Under the pieces are notes generated by a model. That model searched no databases, was not told the origin of the DNA, and saw nothing but the letters and a program-made list of their open reading frames with translations. 64,000 nucleotides of DNA from Cephalotus follicularis (Eukaryota; Streptophyta; Magnoliopsida; Oxalidales; Cephalotaceae). The stretch is from assembly GCA_001972305.1 (NCBI GenBank), contig BDDD01002944.1, positions 178,140 through 242,139 on the forward strand. The letters are read 5' to 3'. Both the position numbers and the translations under genes were made by a program. Shown here piece by piece: positions 1-12,602 of this stretch (positions are counted from its first letter, which is position 1; each line of letters opens with the position of its first letter).

Positions 1-652
1 ACTTTTGGGCCTTGAATGAAATTATATGGTATTAGACTAAATAGTACTTGAGTTTAGGAATGCTTAGCCCAACATGGAATTGAAATGGTTTTTATTTGGG
101 CTTTAAGTGTGTTACTGTTACTGAACCCAAACATTACAACATTTGAAGGAAAAATGAGAAGACCTTGGGCCTTCTTTTCTCATGTCACCCGACCCAAGTA
201 TAGGGAATTGTAAGGAGTGGTACAAGTGTGTAGAGAATTCTGGAGACTTCTCTTATTGTTATAAAAGCTAAGGGGAAAGAGTGGGGACGGGTTGCTGGAA
301 AAGTGAGAGGAAGGAGACAAGGAAGGGGCTGTCTCTAGAGACTTCTTGCCTCTCCCTTCTCACTCCCGTTAAATCCCCCTCACTCCCATATTTGAAGAAG
401 ATGATCCAGAAAATAAGGAAGTAACTGGTGGAGAGAGGAGCCAGGGCAAAACGATGAGTGATTGAAGAAATTGTACCAGTGTAAAAGGAGCGGTGGAATC
501 GGAGGGGCAACTGAAGAAATCATGCAGAGTAAAAGGGAAGCTTTCTTTTATCAATCAGAGGAATTAAGGTAGGAACTCCTTGCTACTCAGAGCCTATATC
601 CTTACTCAGTATTATTATATTTGTCTTCATGTTTGGTTGTAGGTAAAGGATG

Positions 653-653
653 A

Positions 654-724
<71 letters not shown>
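653..724. repeat. (TA)n(TG)n microsatellite
   Basis: A run of TA dinucleotides passes into a long TG run and ends with TATG units. It sits in the LTR at the position where the related copy at 40455-40475 has a shorter TA run. Confidence 0.97.
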
Positions 725-725
<1 letters not shown>

Positions 726-1244
726 TAAATGACGAAATGCCGCGCATAATAGAAATATATACATATGTGTGTATACCTTTGCCTTTGGGAGAAATGGAAA
801 TAGAGCCTGGGTAGAAGGCGTCCTCCCCGCCATGCGTCCCAGCACCCCAGATGGTGTGCCATACCTCCCGCCGCCTTGATCCTAGGCACTGCTGCCATGT
901 GCTGAGGTGCCCCTGCGGTGCACCGAGGAGCCACTACTAGGTGCTTGGGGTGCCATCTCCATGCGCCAGGGGTGAAACGTGTTGCTGCCGTTGTGCGAGG
1001 GTGCACCAGCTTAAGACACCGAGGACACATCACCGAGGACGCTAGGCCGAGCTCGCCACTGTTCCCCGCATGCGATCTGTGCATGCAACGGTGCCGAGCT
1101 CCCGCAGTAAGAACGCCTGAGATGCCAGGGCAGAGGACGCCATTGTCCTCTGCACATGTTTTGCTCACTGTGAATACTCAAGGACCCAAGCGCAAAGGCC
1201 TTCCACTGTCCTCCTCATGCGCTCCATCCTCTGAACGACAGAGG

Positions 1245-1365
1245 AAAATGCCTGAGGAGAAACGCCAGGGGAGAACGCCAGGGTGAAACGCTAGAGGAGA
1301 ACGCCAGGGTGAAATACCAGAGGAGAACGACAGGGATGAATGCCAGAGGTGAACGCCCGAGGAGC
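1245..1365. repeat. Short tandem repeat, unit GAGAACGCCAGGG
   Basis: About seven imperfect units of 14-16 bp built on GAGAACGCCAGGGT follow one another in the GC-rich block of the LTR. The related LTR has a comparable but different array at 40748-40850. Confidence 0.8.
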
Positions 1366-2040
1366 CAAGGTGCTGTGGGGACAAGAGCCGAGGTGCCAGG
1401 TTGGGTACTCTGTGCGCACGAGACATCATGCCTGGGCACCCTAGATGCCGAGGACATCCACTGCCCCTTTGCATGCGTCCCATGCTGGCCCGAGGTGCCG
1501 TGGATACCACACTGAGCTCCTTACTGACCCTTGAGAATGACGAGACGACATGACACGATGACGCGTCGTGGAGCTACGCGTCAAGTTGCCATGCGCGCCG
1601 GGTGTGGGAGTAATGGGCAGAGCTCTCCTCGCACACGTATGAGGATGGGAAGGAGAAGAGAAGCGCCAGTGCAACCTTGTGCGTTCTGTGCATGAAAAGA
1701 AACGGGGCGTTGTAACTTTGGCACCAAACTCGCCTTTTTTTAATTGTGCTGGTCTTCAAATTGAGAATCCAGCGCCTGAACTCGCCCAAGTTGCGCATGC
1801 GTTATGGGCTTGGGCCTAGACTAGATGTGATACTCACCATGATATGAATAAATAGATAAAGTGCAATGTTGAATTATATTAATATAGTTTATTTTGATTT
1901 AGGCGAGAAATATGGTTAAATGATAATGAAGGTAGACCCTATGACAATGTTAATGAAATGTTATAAATGTTAAAGTAGTGAATGTAGTGTAATGTACTGT
2001 TATTATAAAATTAGTAAATGTTGATATACTATACTGTGCC

Positions 2041-2210
2041 TGATCACCGGTTGAGATGAGCCTACGGGATCACCAACTGAGATGAGCCAGCAAGGCTATC
2101 TTCGAGATGAGCCTGGCGGATCACCGAGATAGCCTAATGGATCACCGACCGAGATGAGCCGTCGGATCACCGACTGAGATGAGCCGACTGATCACCGACC
2201 GAGATGAGCC
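2041..2210. repeat. 25-bp minisatellite, GATCACCGACTGAGATGAGCC
   Basis: GATCACC starts at 2042, 2068, 2119, 2140, 2165 and 2190, mostly 25-26 bp apart, each followed by GAGATGAGCC or a variant; the middle copies are degraded. The array is internal to the LTR. Confidence 0.9.
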
Positions 2211-2863
2211 ACACTGAATGTTACGGTTAATGCTATTGTATTATGTACTGAATGACGGTTACTGACACTACGTAATGTTATTCCTCCCGGCTTCTCCGCC
2301 TTTAACGTCCGGAGTGCGTTACCGCTCCTCCCCAAGTGGTATGCCACGGAAGGATTTTATAATGACTGTTAACGACTAACTGTGAATGATAGTGATTGAA
2401 TGAATAATGTATTGTACTGTTCCTTGCTGCATTTCTCATTGCATACACATTTATATCTGCTGCATTGCACTCCATATAGGCATGGGTAGGGGTTCCTACA
2501 CAACCAGTGGTTGCTGACCCATTGCATTTTAATGTAATAGGTCAGGTACAGGTGGAGCTTCGCAGCAATCCGAAGACTGAACCAGGGTAAGTCTCCTCCT
2601 CCAGATGCAGTTCGGCGACCTAGAAATGTTTTAAAGTGAGGTATCATGACCTGCCGGTTTGTGGCAGAGCAATCATTTGATTATTATTGTACGAACTGGC
2701 TTTATCCACGAAAATTCTATTTGTTTTTAGTTTTCCGCATGCACTATTATATTGATTTAAATGTGTTTTAAATGCTTTAGTTTTTTTTCCTGCAATTTAT
2801 TAAATGCCACTGTTAGTAACGCGTCGAACCTTGGGGATTTACCTTGGGGTTTGAGGCGTTACA

Positions 2864-3445
2864 CCAAATATTAAAGAAGCAGCATTCTGGTCGCCACACG
2901 TAATTAAAATGTGATTTGAAATTACGTAATTATATATTATTGATTTAATACATAGTCACTTGGTGTATTTAACGTACACAATAATCTTTTTTTATTTATT
3001 TAATGAGTAGATCTTTTTTTCATTATATAAGTGACAAATTGAGATCACCTAATTTTTTCCATCAATTTTTTTTTTATCTTTTTTATTAGGTCATGCTGCC
3101 TGCACCCGTTATTTTATGAAATCATTTAAGCTAATTGTTGCACCCCCATGACGTTTGCCTCTCATCTAACATAAGCATGCGATTGCGAAGCTTTAACAGA
3201 CATAAAAACCGAGGAACAGTTTATAAATTGAAAACTATATATTCCCGATATTGACAGTAACATGATGTCTCTATATCAACAGCTAAGAATGAGTTTTTTT
3301 TTTTTTTCTTTCAATTTTTTTTTATTATTGACTACACTTGTTGAACTCTTGTATTATATTAGTTACATAATTTTGCTACTGCCTACTAGTTTATAACTTT
3401 CCCTGTGAATTGGACTTTTAATTATTGCTTTGTGTAATGACTTTT
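2864..3445. other. Intergenic, AT-rich
   Basis: No gene, splice pattern or terminal repeat was recognised. Long T runs occur at 3056-3090 and 3295-3330. Confidence 0.6.
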
Positions 3446-3899
3446 TGTTGGAAAATATTTATAATTATGGACTTTCATTAATTGTTATTTTTTATTTAAT
3501 AAAAATGATAAAATAATGATCCATATTAGACCGTCTTGTGAGTCCATTGTTGTTCCAATAATTGGATATTGTAAGGGCTAATCACACTTCTTAATGCAGA
3601 TATGGATAGTGTAAGTTGTTGAAGTCTACTTGGGTTTGCATATATATATATATATATATATGATAGGCCCCCTCTTTTGCTCCATAATATGTGTGCATCT
3701 TTCCATCGAGAATCACTTTTGTTTGGAGAAAGGAGGGGAAGAATTGTGCCGCTTTTGCATATCAATACTGGTGTTTGTATCATTCGTCGTGATATCGTCT
3801 GTATTTCACTGCTGATATTGATAACGACACAGTCAGGTACACTTTTTGTTCTTGATTTTATGGTGTTCTAATATTGTATGTGACAATAATAATTCAACA
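3446..3899 (+). mobile_element. Copia-type 5' LTR
   Basis: The segment starts TGTTGGAAAATATT, ends ATTCAACA, and is followed two bases later by a Copia primer-binding site. Start, end and length (454 bp) fit a Copia LTR. An AT microsatellite lies inside at about 3642-3662. No matching 3' LTR was found, so the element is a 5' remnant. Confidence 0.65.
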
Positions 3900-3901
3900 T
3901 G

Positions 3902-3911
3902 TGGTATCAGA
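3902..3911 (+). other. Primer-binding site, initiator tRNA-Met type
   Basis: TGGTATCAGA matches the standard Copia primer site complementary to the 3' end of initiator tRNA-Met. It lies two bases after the LTR end. Confidence 0.7.
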
Positions 3912-4392
3912 CTAAATCATATGTGATTTAGAACACTAGAATTAAAAACAACTTTTTGATTCACGCTTTTTACCAAGTTTAATTCAGAAACTTTTGCTTA
4001 GAAATCGAAGATGAAAACGAAGATTATCTGACTTGATTTCTTAGGGGTTTTGTTGCGTGCATTGAGATCTTCGATTTGATATATAATATGCACGATTTTA
4101 TGAACCATACACAGAGTTATTAAACTTTGAAATTTTCGGATTTAAATCTAAAACTTAGACAAATCCGTGATTTTATGATGTTTCATGAGATATAGTTGTT
4201 CAATAATGTTACCCATAGTACATTATGTTGAAACATGATGATTAATTGCATTAGATATACCGTTTTGGCCAAGGAATTCAAAATCCCTTATTTCGACCAT
4301 GGATGCTTAAAACCCGAATATTAAAGCTTGAATTTCATGTTATTATTGTGCTTAATTGATGAAATTGACAAGGGGTTTTTGTTTACCTGACC
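3912..4392 (+). mobile_element. Copia leader remnant, left part
   Basis: Sequence after the primer site would be the untranslated leader of the Copia element. It has no open frame and is interrupted at 4393 by the insertion that ends at 7194. Its continuation resumes at 7200. Confidence 0.45.
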
Positions 4393-4397
4393 GTGCG

Positions 4398-7194
4398 TGA
4401 CACACACGAACCAAACCCCGCTGGAATCCGTCGCGCCTGTTACGAGGCCAAACCTCACATAAGAGACACACCTCATAGGTTCAACAGAACAGAGTTTCAG
4501 AAATACATTTTTAAACAGAAGAATTCTTCAAAACATAAAGAAAAACAGAAAATTTCTTGAAAAATTTGAAAATAATTCTAACTCTTAAAATTTTACAAAA
4601 ATCAGGCATGAAGTATTCGTTTATCGGACTATACCCCATGTAAAGAAAAACACAGTTTTATAAAATCACACTCCTGAAGGAGGAAACAGTTATAAAATGG
4701 GCTCAGACCTCAGCAGACCACACTCCCGAAGGAAGAAACAATTTATAAAATGGGCTCAGCCCTCAGCAGATCACAATTTAAAAGCAGAAAACAAGTAATG
4801 GGTTGGGCTCTGCCTCAACCATATTAACAAAACTTAAAACCTGAATAGGGCTAAGCCCTTTTTAAACAAAACCAAAACAGTTATATAAAAACATAAGTAA
4901 TGCAGAAATTTAAATACTAATGCAATGATGATATGCATGTGTTGACTCTGGTAGGCATGCCCTTGTGGTCTCACCTCAGCAGACAGACAGACTTCAGCTG
5001 AACAAGCGCAGAAGACTAACCTGTCAGAACTAAAAACAGAAAACAAAGGAGAGGGTTAGTCCACAGGACTAATGAGATGAACAAAAAGACTCCGCAGAGT
5101 TTTACTCGCATATAAATATCTTTACAGAAAAGATATAACAAAAGTATAAAACAAACTTAAACAGAAGTTCAGAAACTGAAGAATGTCCAAACTCATGATT
5201 TATAAAACAGATCAAAAACAACTTAAACAGAATATAAATCTAAAATCGATTTATAAAAACCAAAGTTTCCAGAAATCAGCAGAAAACCAGATCATTTCTT
5301 TCAAACAGATTCAAATCCTCAGATTTTTCATACATATAATAGTAACAGAGTTTAAACAGAAATAAATATATAGAGATGCCATGGGTCTTCTAGGTAAGGT
5401 TGACGCCTGGGCTTCTTCGGGCCGAACGTCTAGCAGAAATAGTGGCAAGGACACCGTCTTGTCCAAGCATCAGCAGAAAGTCATACACGTGTAGACAAAA
5501 CCTCTCATGGGTATCAGATATATATATATATAATACAATACCGAGATCACCATGTATCTAAACATATTTAACAGATTCAGCAGATACAGAAATTACCAAT
5601 GTCTCAGAACAGATTTCAAATAGATTTAAACAGATTCAAACAGATGCAGAAATCGTTTTTCTTTCAAGTACAGATATAACTGAAAATATCGTCATAGTAT
5701 TACTATCATCGTGTGAGTGTTTGAAAACATTAAAAGAAAGTTTCAGACATTAAAACTTAAACAGATTTCAGAAATGAACTAAAATCAAGTTCATTCATAT
5801 ACAGAAAACAAGTAAGCGAACACGCTAAAACATTTAAACCATATAAAAGCATTTTAGAATAAAAGGTTAAAGAAAGGCGTTCCACTCACAGTACAGAAGA
5901 GCGAGTCCCTCGACTGGTAGCCTCCATGGCCGACCTCAAAGGCAGGATCCTCTGCCAACAGACAGACAGACAACAGACTATCAAACTCAAACACGTACTA
6001 AGACGTGAAAAGCGTTATGCAATGAAATGCGTGCAGATGTCAAAAATCCAAAACCAATCAAAACGGTTGACAGAAAAGAAGTCAGATTATTAAAAACATC
6101 ATTTAAACCTTTAATTTAAACATCCATTCGAAAACATTAAAGTAAGTCCAAGTCCAAGTGGTTGTCCAAGTTATCCAATTTCGAGTCATATAAGCAATTT
6201 AAATTCATATACCACAGAAACAGATGCAAAACTACATAATTCAACAGAAAACAAAACTAACGGAACAGAGTTCAGAATTTACCGAAATCGGACGGAACGG
6301 AGCTCAGAGTCAGAATCCCGCAGTAGAACTAGAACGGATCACATTAACGCAGAGAACGGAGTCGGAAAGCTGTCAGAACGGGCCGCAGAAGGTGCGCAGG
6401 TGCGTGGGCCCAAACGCGTCGCCGGTCAGCCCCAGAAGTCGCATCTGGCCCTTCGGAGGCTAGGGATCACAGATCTGAGGCGCGTTGTCGTGGCGCTACC
6501 GTATCGGGCCGGAATGGCCGCGTTGACTACGGATGCCTTCGCCGCCGATCGGCGTTGCAGGCGTCGTTATGTGTCGAAGCTGGTACCTTTCGAACTGTCG
6601 CAACACCAGGAGTCCGAAACTGGGCTCGCATTGACGTGACGATCGCAGGAGACGGAGATATGGCGAAAAACAGAGGCGGAGAGAGAAGAGCTCCGTGCGC
6701 ACGAACGGCCCGGTTGCCTGCGAGGTGGTGGGGCTCGGCGTGCTCAAGGGGTCATACCGGTCATGCCGGTACATTCGCCTGCGTCAGATCGGCACTGACG
6801 CCGGCGGCAGAAGGCTGAAGGTAGAGAGATAAGGAAGAAGGGAGAGAGAAAGTCGGGGAGAGAGAGAGAAATGGCAAAATGAGAAAATTTTGGCATTTCT
6901 CATATATATTCAACTCAAAACGGACTGGGTTTTTGCCCAGAATTTAACCGATACGGACAGAAATTGGATGTTTAGGACATACCACTTGGGCTATTTTTCC
7001 GAATCAGCAGTCATTTCAGAAAAACAAAAAAAACATCATTTAATATACGGTAAACATAATTAATTCGTTATGCAGAAAACCATAGGAATAACATCGTGAT
7101 GCATATGTCATGAAAGCCATATGACGGACCAATCGCTAGACAGAAAGCCATGTAGGCTCACAGACACAGACCTTACAAGGACACGGATGTCACA
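4398..7194 (-). mobile_element. Long solo LTR-like element with GTGCG target duplication
   Basis: The element begins TGACACACACG, ends GATGTCACA, and is flanked by a perfect 5-bp duplication GTGCG (4393-4397 and 7195-7199), so both ends are certain. It is 2797 bp with no second LTR, primer site or protein domain inside. A solo LTR of a long-LTR Gypsy family, or a non-coding derivative, is the best reading. Minus orientation is inferred because its reverse complement ends in a GGGGTTTGG block like the other long LTRs here. A GC-rich segment (about 6290-6830) holds open frames that match no known protein. Confidence 0.85.
4655..4790. repeat. Tandem repeat, about 63-bp unit
   Basis: Two clear units, and possibly a third degenerate one, share a CACTCC-GAAGGA block followed by TATAAAATGGGCTCAG and CCTCAGCAGA. 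They lie inside the long LTR. Confidence 0.75.
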
Positions 7195-7199
7195 GTGCG

Positions 7200-8824
7200 C
7201 ATAAAAATCCATCCTTTTTCCTTATGTTTTGTGTCCAAAAAACTCGAGTTTAAAACGAGTCGACCAGCCAGAGGACGGGAATGATGTGCAATGCACATCA
7301 TCGTTGCCCACACGCACCCCTGGTGCGTTGGAGTGTGTGGAGCATGTTTTCTTAGGCCTTTTGGGCCCAAATTTTGTGGACCTCTATATTATTTTATGAA
7401 TTTTGTTTGTATTTTTTAATTATTTTTTTGGATTCTAAAAATATTTATTTTTGATTTATTTATTAAAAATCCTTTAATCCATAATAAATAATGACTTTTC
7501 AAAAATATTTTTCATAGAAAATTGTTTGGCTGTATGGAGAGATTTTTGGAAGCACACAATGTCCCTGTGTGTTTTTGTTACTTAGTGTACTCTCCTATGT
7601 TGATTATAGCTTAAATAAATCGAAGAAATTAGTTTTTAAAATTGGATTGTGTACAAGATTTTGTATTGCAACATGTTTATTGTTAATGATCCGATAAGGT
7701 ATATTTTTTTACTATATCTCATTTTGGCGGATTATATGCGTACTTTTTGGTTTAAGTATGCATGATTACGTTCATGGGAAATTCCGGTTATGTGTTCCGG
7801 TTTGAGTTAATTCCATTAGTTCATAGTTGAACCAAAAGTGGGCCATTTTGAGACTATTGGGATTATCTTATTCTGTTGTTACGACTGGGTTATTTCATTC
7901 AATAGCCATCCCAAAGGAGGTCGTTGCATATTTTAATTTAGGGATCTATTATATATATAGAACATTTTGTTTATGTTTGTTCCGGTTTGGGATAATTCTT
8001 TGGATCAATGGTTGTCGCTAAAGTGGCCCATTTTTTTGGACTCTTAAGATTATCTCAAGTTATTGTTATGAAACATTCATGAACTTTGGTTTGAGTGTGC
8101 ATTAATCTAAAGTGTTTGTCAACCTAAAGATGATAGACTCTTCAAAAACTAACGTATAATCATAAGTTAGTTTGATGTCGAAAAATCTTATTTGCATGTT
8201 ACATTCTCTGCCTAATGGGTTTGTAATGATGCGTTAGGGTTTTCTCTAAGAATATTGCTTATTTTATTTCTAAACATATTTTAATTATCAATTTCTTTAA
8301 CATGTTGTAATTTTTGTATTTTGAAGACTTGAACCAACTCTTCTTCTCAAATTTGAATTTTGTAAGCACTTTGATTGTTTAACATTGATGTTGGGTATAA
8401 TTTGTTGTTGCATCAAATTACAGTGCGTCAAGATTATTGTGTTTTGAAATTTTGCATATTTCTCTTTATTGGCATGATGAATAAGATGTGTATAATCGTT
8501 ACCCATGTTAGAACCCAATATGATGGCGTTGAATTTTTGTGAATATCACAATCAATTTTGTGGTTATGTAATATTGTTTTTTATTGTATATATGTATGGT
8601 GTTTCATTTTGAATATATGGCAAGTTGAAGATATTACTACTCAATATTTAGCCATATTTTATTAAATATATATTCACATATATACATAGATTTTGTTAAC
8701 CTAATAAATGTTTTAATTGTTAAGATTGGTCATTAGACTTAAACGTATATTCTTTTTTATTTTAGTTTATATAAAATTCTGTGTTAATATGAATATGCTC
8801 AGTGACTCATACGTAAAAGTGAGA
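7200..8824. other. AT-rich region, possible continuation of the split Copia leader
   Basis: The first part is by position the right side of the Copia leader split at 4393. Two diverged blocks (about 7795-7870 and 7980-8060) share a GGTTTG...AAGTGGCCCATTTT pattern and look like an old duplication. No open frame or gene is supported. Confidence 0.4.
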
Positions 8825-9930
8825 GAATATAATTATTTTAAGTCCACCACAGTATCATAACGAAACATTTTAAATTCACGCATATTTTCTATGTCCATCA
8901 TATATGATCAATGCATGATTTGTTTCAACTTATAATTATTTATATCGAGAGTGAAAAATATGATTGAAACTAAAATAATGGGCATCAAGCTTAAGTTTGT
9001 TGAGGCCACCCTTTTATTGTTTATTATGAAGTTTTGGATTGTCTTAGGAGTTTCAACCCTTTCAGACAAAATCTTTGAATAGATTTTGAACTCATAATAT
9101 GATGAATGAATTATGAGTATTAACTGAAACATATTGACATTATTTATTGTTAAAATAAAATAATCATGAAAAAAAAAATACAAAATACTTACAGATGATT
9201 TGATATCACAAACTTCGAGATTTTTTGTTCTTGATCTACGGAGTTACTACTAGAGTTTCTCCAATTCAATTCACGTTCACAAATCCTAAAAACAAATTGG
9301 TGATATTTCTAGAGATAGAGAGGAGAATGAGATTGAGAGTTGAGAGGGAGAGAGCATTTAAAGTTCTGCAGAACTCTGTCTCAAAAACCACGTCTTCTCA
9401 AGGAATCGTTTTTTCTTCTTAAATAAAAACGTTAAATAACTCTCTAGTAGTTATCTAACTGTCTGAGAATTATAAAAAACCTACCTATTTCATGTGGATG
9501 GTTCATGGGTTATGAGTCGGGTCAAACCCAACTCATATACTATCAATTATGTTAAAACATATTTTGTGGGTTAATAGTATATTCATATGAACACACGTAT
9601 TTTCGTGAATAATGTGTTGCATTTTTTAGTTGCAGTCATAATTAAATGAGCAATATCTATTTGTAAGAAACTTATTTGATGTATGACTGATCATGTGTGT
9701 ATTGATTATCATTCATATTCCATAATAACAATTTCCTTGTTTGCACATAACGCTCATTAGATATTCTCGGGAATATCTTTCAATATGATCAACTTGACCA
9801 CATTAGGATTTGTTAGTGAAATGCATTGATTATATATGATGGACATAGAAAATATGCATGAATTTAAAATGTTTCGTTAAGATACAGTAATAGACTTAAC
9901 TCTCCTACGTGAACAATTATACTTTTGTCA
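8825..9930. repeat. Inverted-repeat structure, arms about 80-100 bp
   Basis: Sequence 8830-8915 and the reverse complement of 9818-9905 share a long near-identical stretch containing GAAACATTTTAAATTCA and TCTATGTCCATCATATA. The arms are about 0.9 kb apart and enclose a Copia LTR relic. Either a foldback element was invaded by the LTR, or two inverted copies of one repeat lie near each other. No clean target duplication was found. Confidence 0.7.
9148..9530 (-). mobile_element. Copia LTR relic (family of the 61352 element)
   Basis: It aligns almost end to end with 61352-61700: TGTTAAA start, TTGTTCTTG.TCTACGGAGTT, GATTGAGAGTTGAGAGGGAGAGA, then TTCATGTGG.TGGTTCATGGGTTAT. Orientation matches the minus-strand element at the right end of the window. 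There is no coding sequence or primer site next to it, so it is a solo LTR or fragment. Confidence 0.75.
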
Positions 9931-10454
9931 CTTTAATTATTACAATGAATAAAGGGGAATAATAATAAATCACAAGTGTTATTGTAAGATCAAATTGGAT
10001 TTTTTTTTTTACTTTATTGAAGCTATATCTATTTTTTTTTATTACTCCCATATTCTGATGATATATTTTTCAAGTCAATTGGATTAATAATAGTCTCTAC
10101 TTATAATTCTCGTATTTATATATTTATTTACAATTTTTTCTTTTAAGATTTATTTTAAAAAAAACTAATGCAAGCGTGTGACCAACTACTAGTATTATGT
10201 AACCAAAATATACCATTGATGCCGTGATTTTTCTTCGGAGACGGCTTATTATAGTTATAAGGATATAATATTATGACTATATTAGATTAACACAATAAAA
10301 CAATTTTTACTAACCCTATGCTTTCACGAATAATCTGACAGTTAATGAATAATCACAGAGGTTATTGTAAGATAAAATTAATTGTTGGATTGACACTACA
10401 CTATTGTCCGAACATTTTGAGCAAAATCTAAAATTGTTATTTTTAATCAAAAAA
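9531..10454. other. Intergenic, AT-rich
   Basis: Apart from the right arm of the inverted repeat (to about 9930), nothing was recognised: no open frame, splice pattern or terminal repeat. Confidence 0.55.
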
Positions 10455-10582
10455 TAATTAACTTTAGGTGTGCTTGGTATTAGGTTTTAAAATGGACAGT
10501 TGTTTTTAAAATATTAAGTATTTGGTAAATTCATTTTAAAAGTACTTTTTGGTCAAAATAACTATTAAAAAAGTACATTTTA

Positions 10583-11046
10583 CAAAGCATGTTAAGGGAT
10601 GATTTTCAATAGAGTAATATTATTAATCATAAGTGAGTGACATCATAAATGTATCTCAAGTGAGTTGTCAAAATATAATTGATTATTATTTTATTAAAAG
10701 TTAAAATATCATTAATGGTGTTTAAAAAAGCACTAATGATAACAAATACGAACACAGCCCTCCCCCCGGGACTACCCCTACCAAAGATTTTTTTGAAGAT
10801 TTATATATATAAAAACTTAGATAGAAAAATTTATAGAAATTTTTTTCTTAGTCTCCCTAATTATTCAAAATTTTTGCTTTAACCTCCAAGTTTCTATAGC
10901 TGAATCTGTCCTGAATTATATTTTGACAACTTATTAGTAATGTAATTGTATATCATATTATTTGTAATTAATAAAATTACTCTTTTCAATATTGATTTTT
11001 CAAAAACAGTTTTTCACAAAAAAAAACCCTTAACATATTTTGCTAG
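10583..11046. mobile_element. MITE with long terminal inverted repeats
   Basis: The left arm (about 10583-10690) and the reverse complement of the right arm (about 10914-11046) share GCAAAATATGTTAAGGG-like tips and a run through GAGTAAT.TTATTAAT to GTTGTCAAAATATAATT. Such long subterminal repeats with no coding capacity are typical of MITEs. The core 10755-10914 ends GCTGAATCTGTCCTG, which resembles a hAT terminus and may be a nested insertion. The target duplication could not be fixed. Confidence 0.6.
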
Positions 11047-12597
11047 TTTGCATCAGTAGAGCCTCGGTTGATAGGCTCTTTCAATGAAGTTTGGGCCGCC
11101 CTTATAAGGATATAAGCCCAATTAAAAATCTCATTGGGCTGAAAGTTTTAATCAAACCTGAAAGTATGGGTCTCTCTGTCCCCAGCCTTAGTTGGCCCAT
11201 CTTTTTGGGGGTTAGTATGGGCTAAAGAAAAATAAAGGGCCAGGTTAACAATACAGTGAAAATTTTCAAAAGCATTTTTTTCAAAAAAAAAAAAAAATCT
11301 GTCACTTTTGATGTTCTATAAATTCATGGCTGCTTTTTCTAAAGCAAACTTTCACAAAACACCCTTGAGCGTGTTTTTCATGGTTGCTTTTTCTACAATA
11401 ATTTTTCACATTTTAAAAAATTATATCGGTTAATGTATATTCTTATTATAATTTGTATTTTCAACCATATATAAAGGGTTCTTCTGTTGAAAGACACGTA
11501 TAATTAATACAAACATATTTTATCTTCATATTTTTTCTGCAATATTTGTATCAATCCCCAAAATCACTTGAGTTGTTGTTTGTCATGCAGTGGTCCATGC
11601 GAACTACATTTAATGATGTTCTGTTTCCCTATTTATGGAGAACCATCAGGCATGGCCCATTTCAAGTTGCAACTTGTGGGGATCAAATTCAAAGTCAATA
11701 ATTGAGAGAGTTTGTCTCAGCTAGCTAATGGGAGAGTTGGTCCCAAGGGCCAAGACTCCCAACTCCATATTGCCCAATTGAACAGACTGATTCTTTTCCT
11801 TGTCATAACCTCAATTTAATTTCAAAGAAAATGTAAAAAGCAAAACTCGCTCCATTTTTTTTTCAATGTAACTTCCTTGAAAATAGTCAGTATATTGTTT
11901 TGTGAAGAAACTTCTAGTTATTACAGTAATATGAAATGATATATACCTCATCGCATATATTTTTAACCAATCAATCATTTATAACAGGTGTATTGAAAAA
12001 TATGTGGAAGATGTACCTATCATTACATAATGCACTAATATTAAAAAAAGTTCCATTGTTTTCTATCCTTTTTTATTCTTGTGAAATTCATAATGGGCCC
12101 ATTAATGTATTTACAGCAGGATCATCTGCTAAGGCCCTCTTTTAAATTCTAGATAACACCTTCTGTGGCATGTTAAGGCCCTCTCAGTTATTTATTGATT
12201 GCGAACCTCTTAACTATGGACTAAGCTGTGAAACATGATTTATATAGGTCCACCCCAATGTAACTACAATTTTCAGCTTTTACAAACAACATTATGAGAG
12301 ATTTTGTTGTTTAAATGTTTGCTCTTTTTCTGTTTTAATTTTTGTTTTGTACTTATTGGCTTATTCTGGACTGTTTTTAGGAAAGTTTCATATCCTTCTT
12401 TTCATTAATTTGTTAAGTGAAGCATTTGGAATGATAAATGGCACGTTATCTATTCACTGTCAGCAATTGCATTAGTTCAATCTTTATTCGTCCTTGTCCC
12501 ATTCTCTTATGGGAATGGAAAAAATAGCATGTCTTATCAGAAGAGAATTATGAAAATATTTCATTTTTACCAGCTTGGTGTCCAAGAATCCCGTCTC
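11047..12597. other. Intergenic
   Basis: No gene is supported. Short open frames such as 11936-12145 have no recognisable protein and no splice context. Confidence 0.55.
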
Positions 12598-12602
12598 CTC
12601 CT

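Larger units (their letters stand above)
1..2863 (+). mobile_element. Long LTR, left end outside window
   Basis: The right end reads GGGGTTTGAGGCGTTACA and stops at a canonical CA. The left end is outside the window, so no target duplication can be checked. Several blocks match the element at 39727-43583 in the same order: a pyrimidine/purine-rich leader, a TA/TG microsatellite, a GC-rich block with short tandem repeats, and a conserved block near 2485-2600 (matching 43240-43360) around GTTGCTGACCCATT. It is therefore another long LTR of a related family. No protein domain is visible; the open frames here are GC-rich chance frames. A Ty3/Gypsy chromovirus or a large non-autonomous derivative is an inference from LTR length only. 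Confidence 0.7.

Noticed and set aside
725-1286. Open frames on both strands in the GC-rich part of the left LTR
   Set aside because: They overlap each other in several frames, contain tandem repeats, and match no protein family I know; GC-rich DNA has few stops by chance.
6224-6818. Overlapping open frames in the GC-rich part of the 4398-7194 element
   Set aside because: Same reason; no start context, domain or splice pattern.
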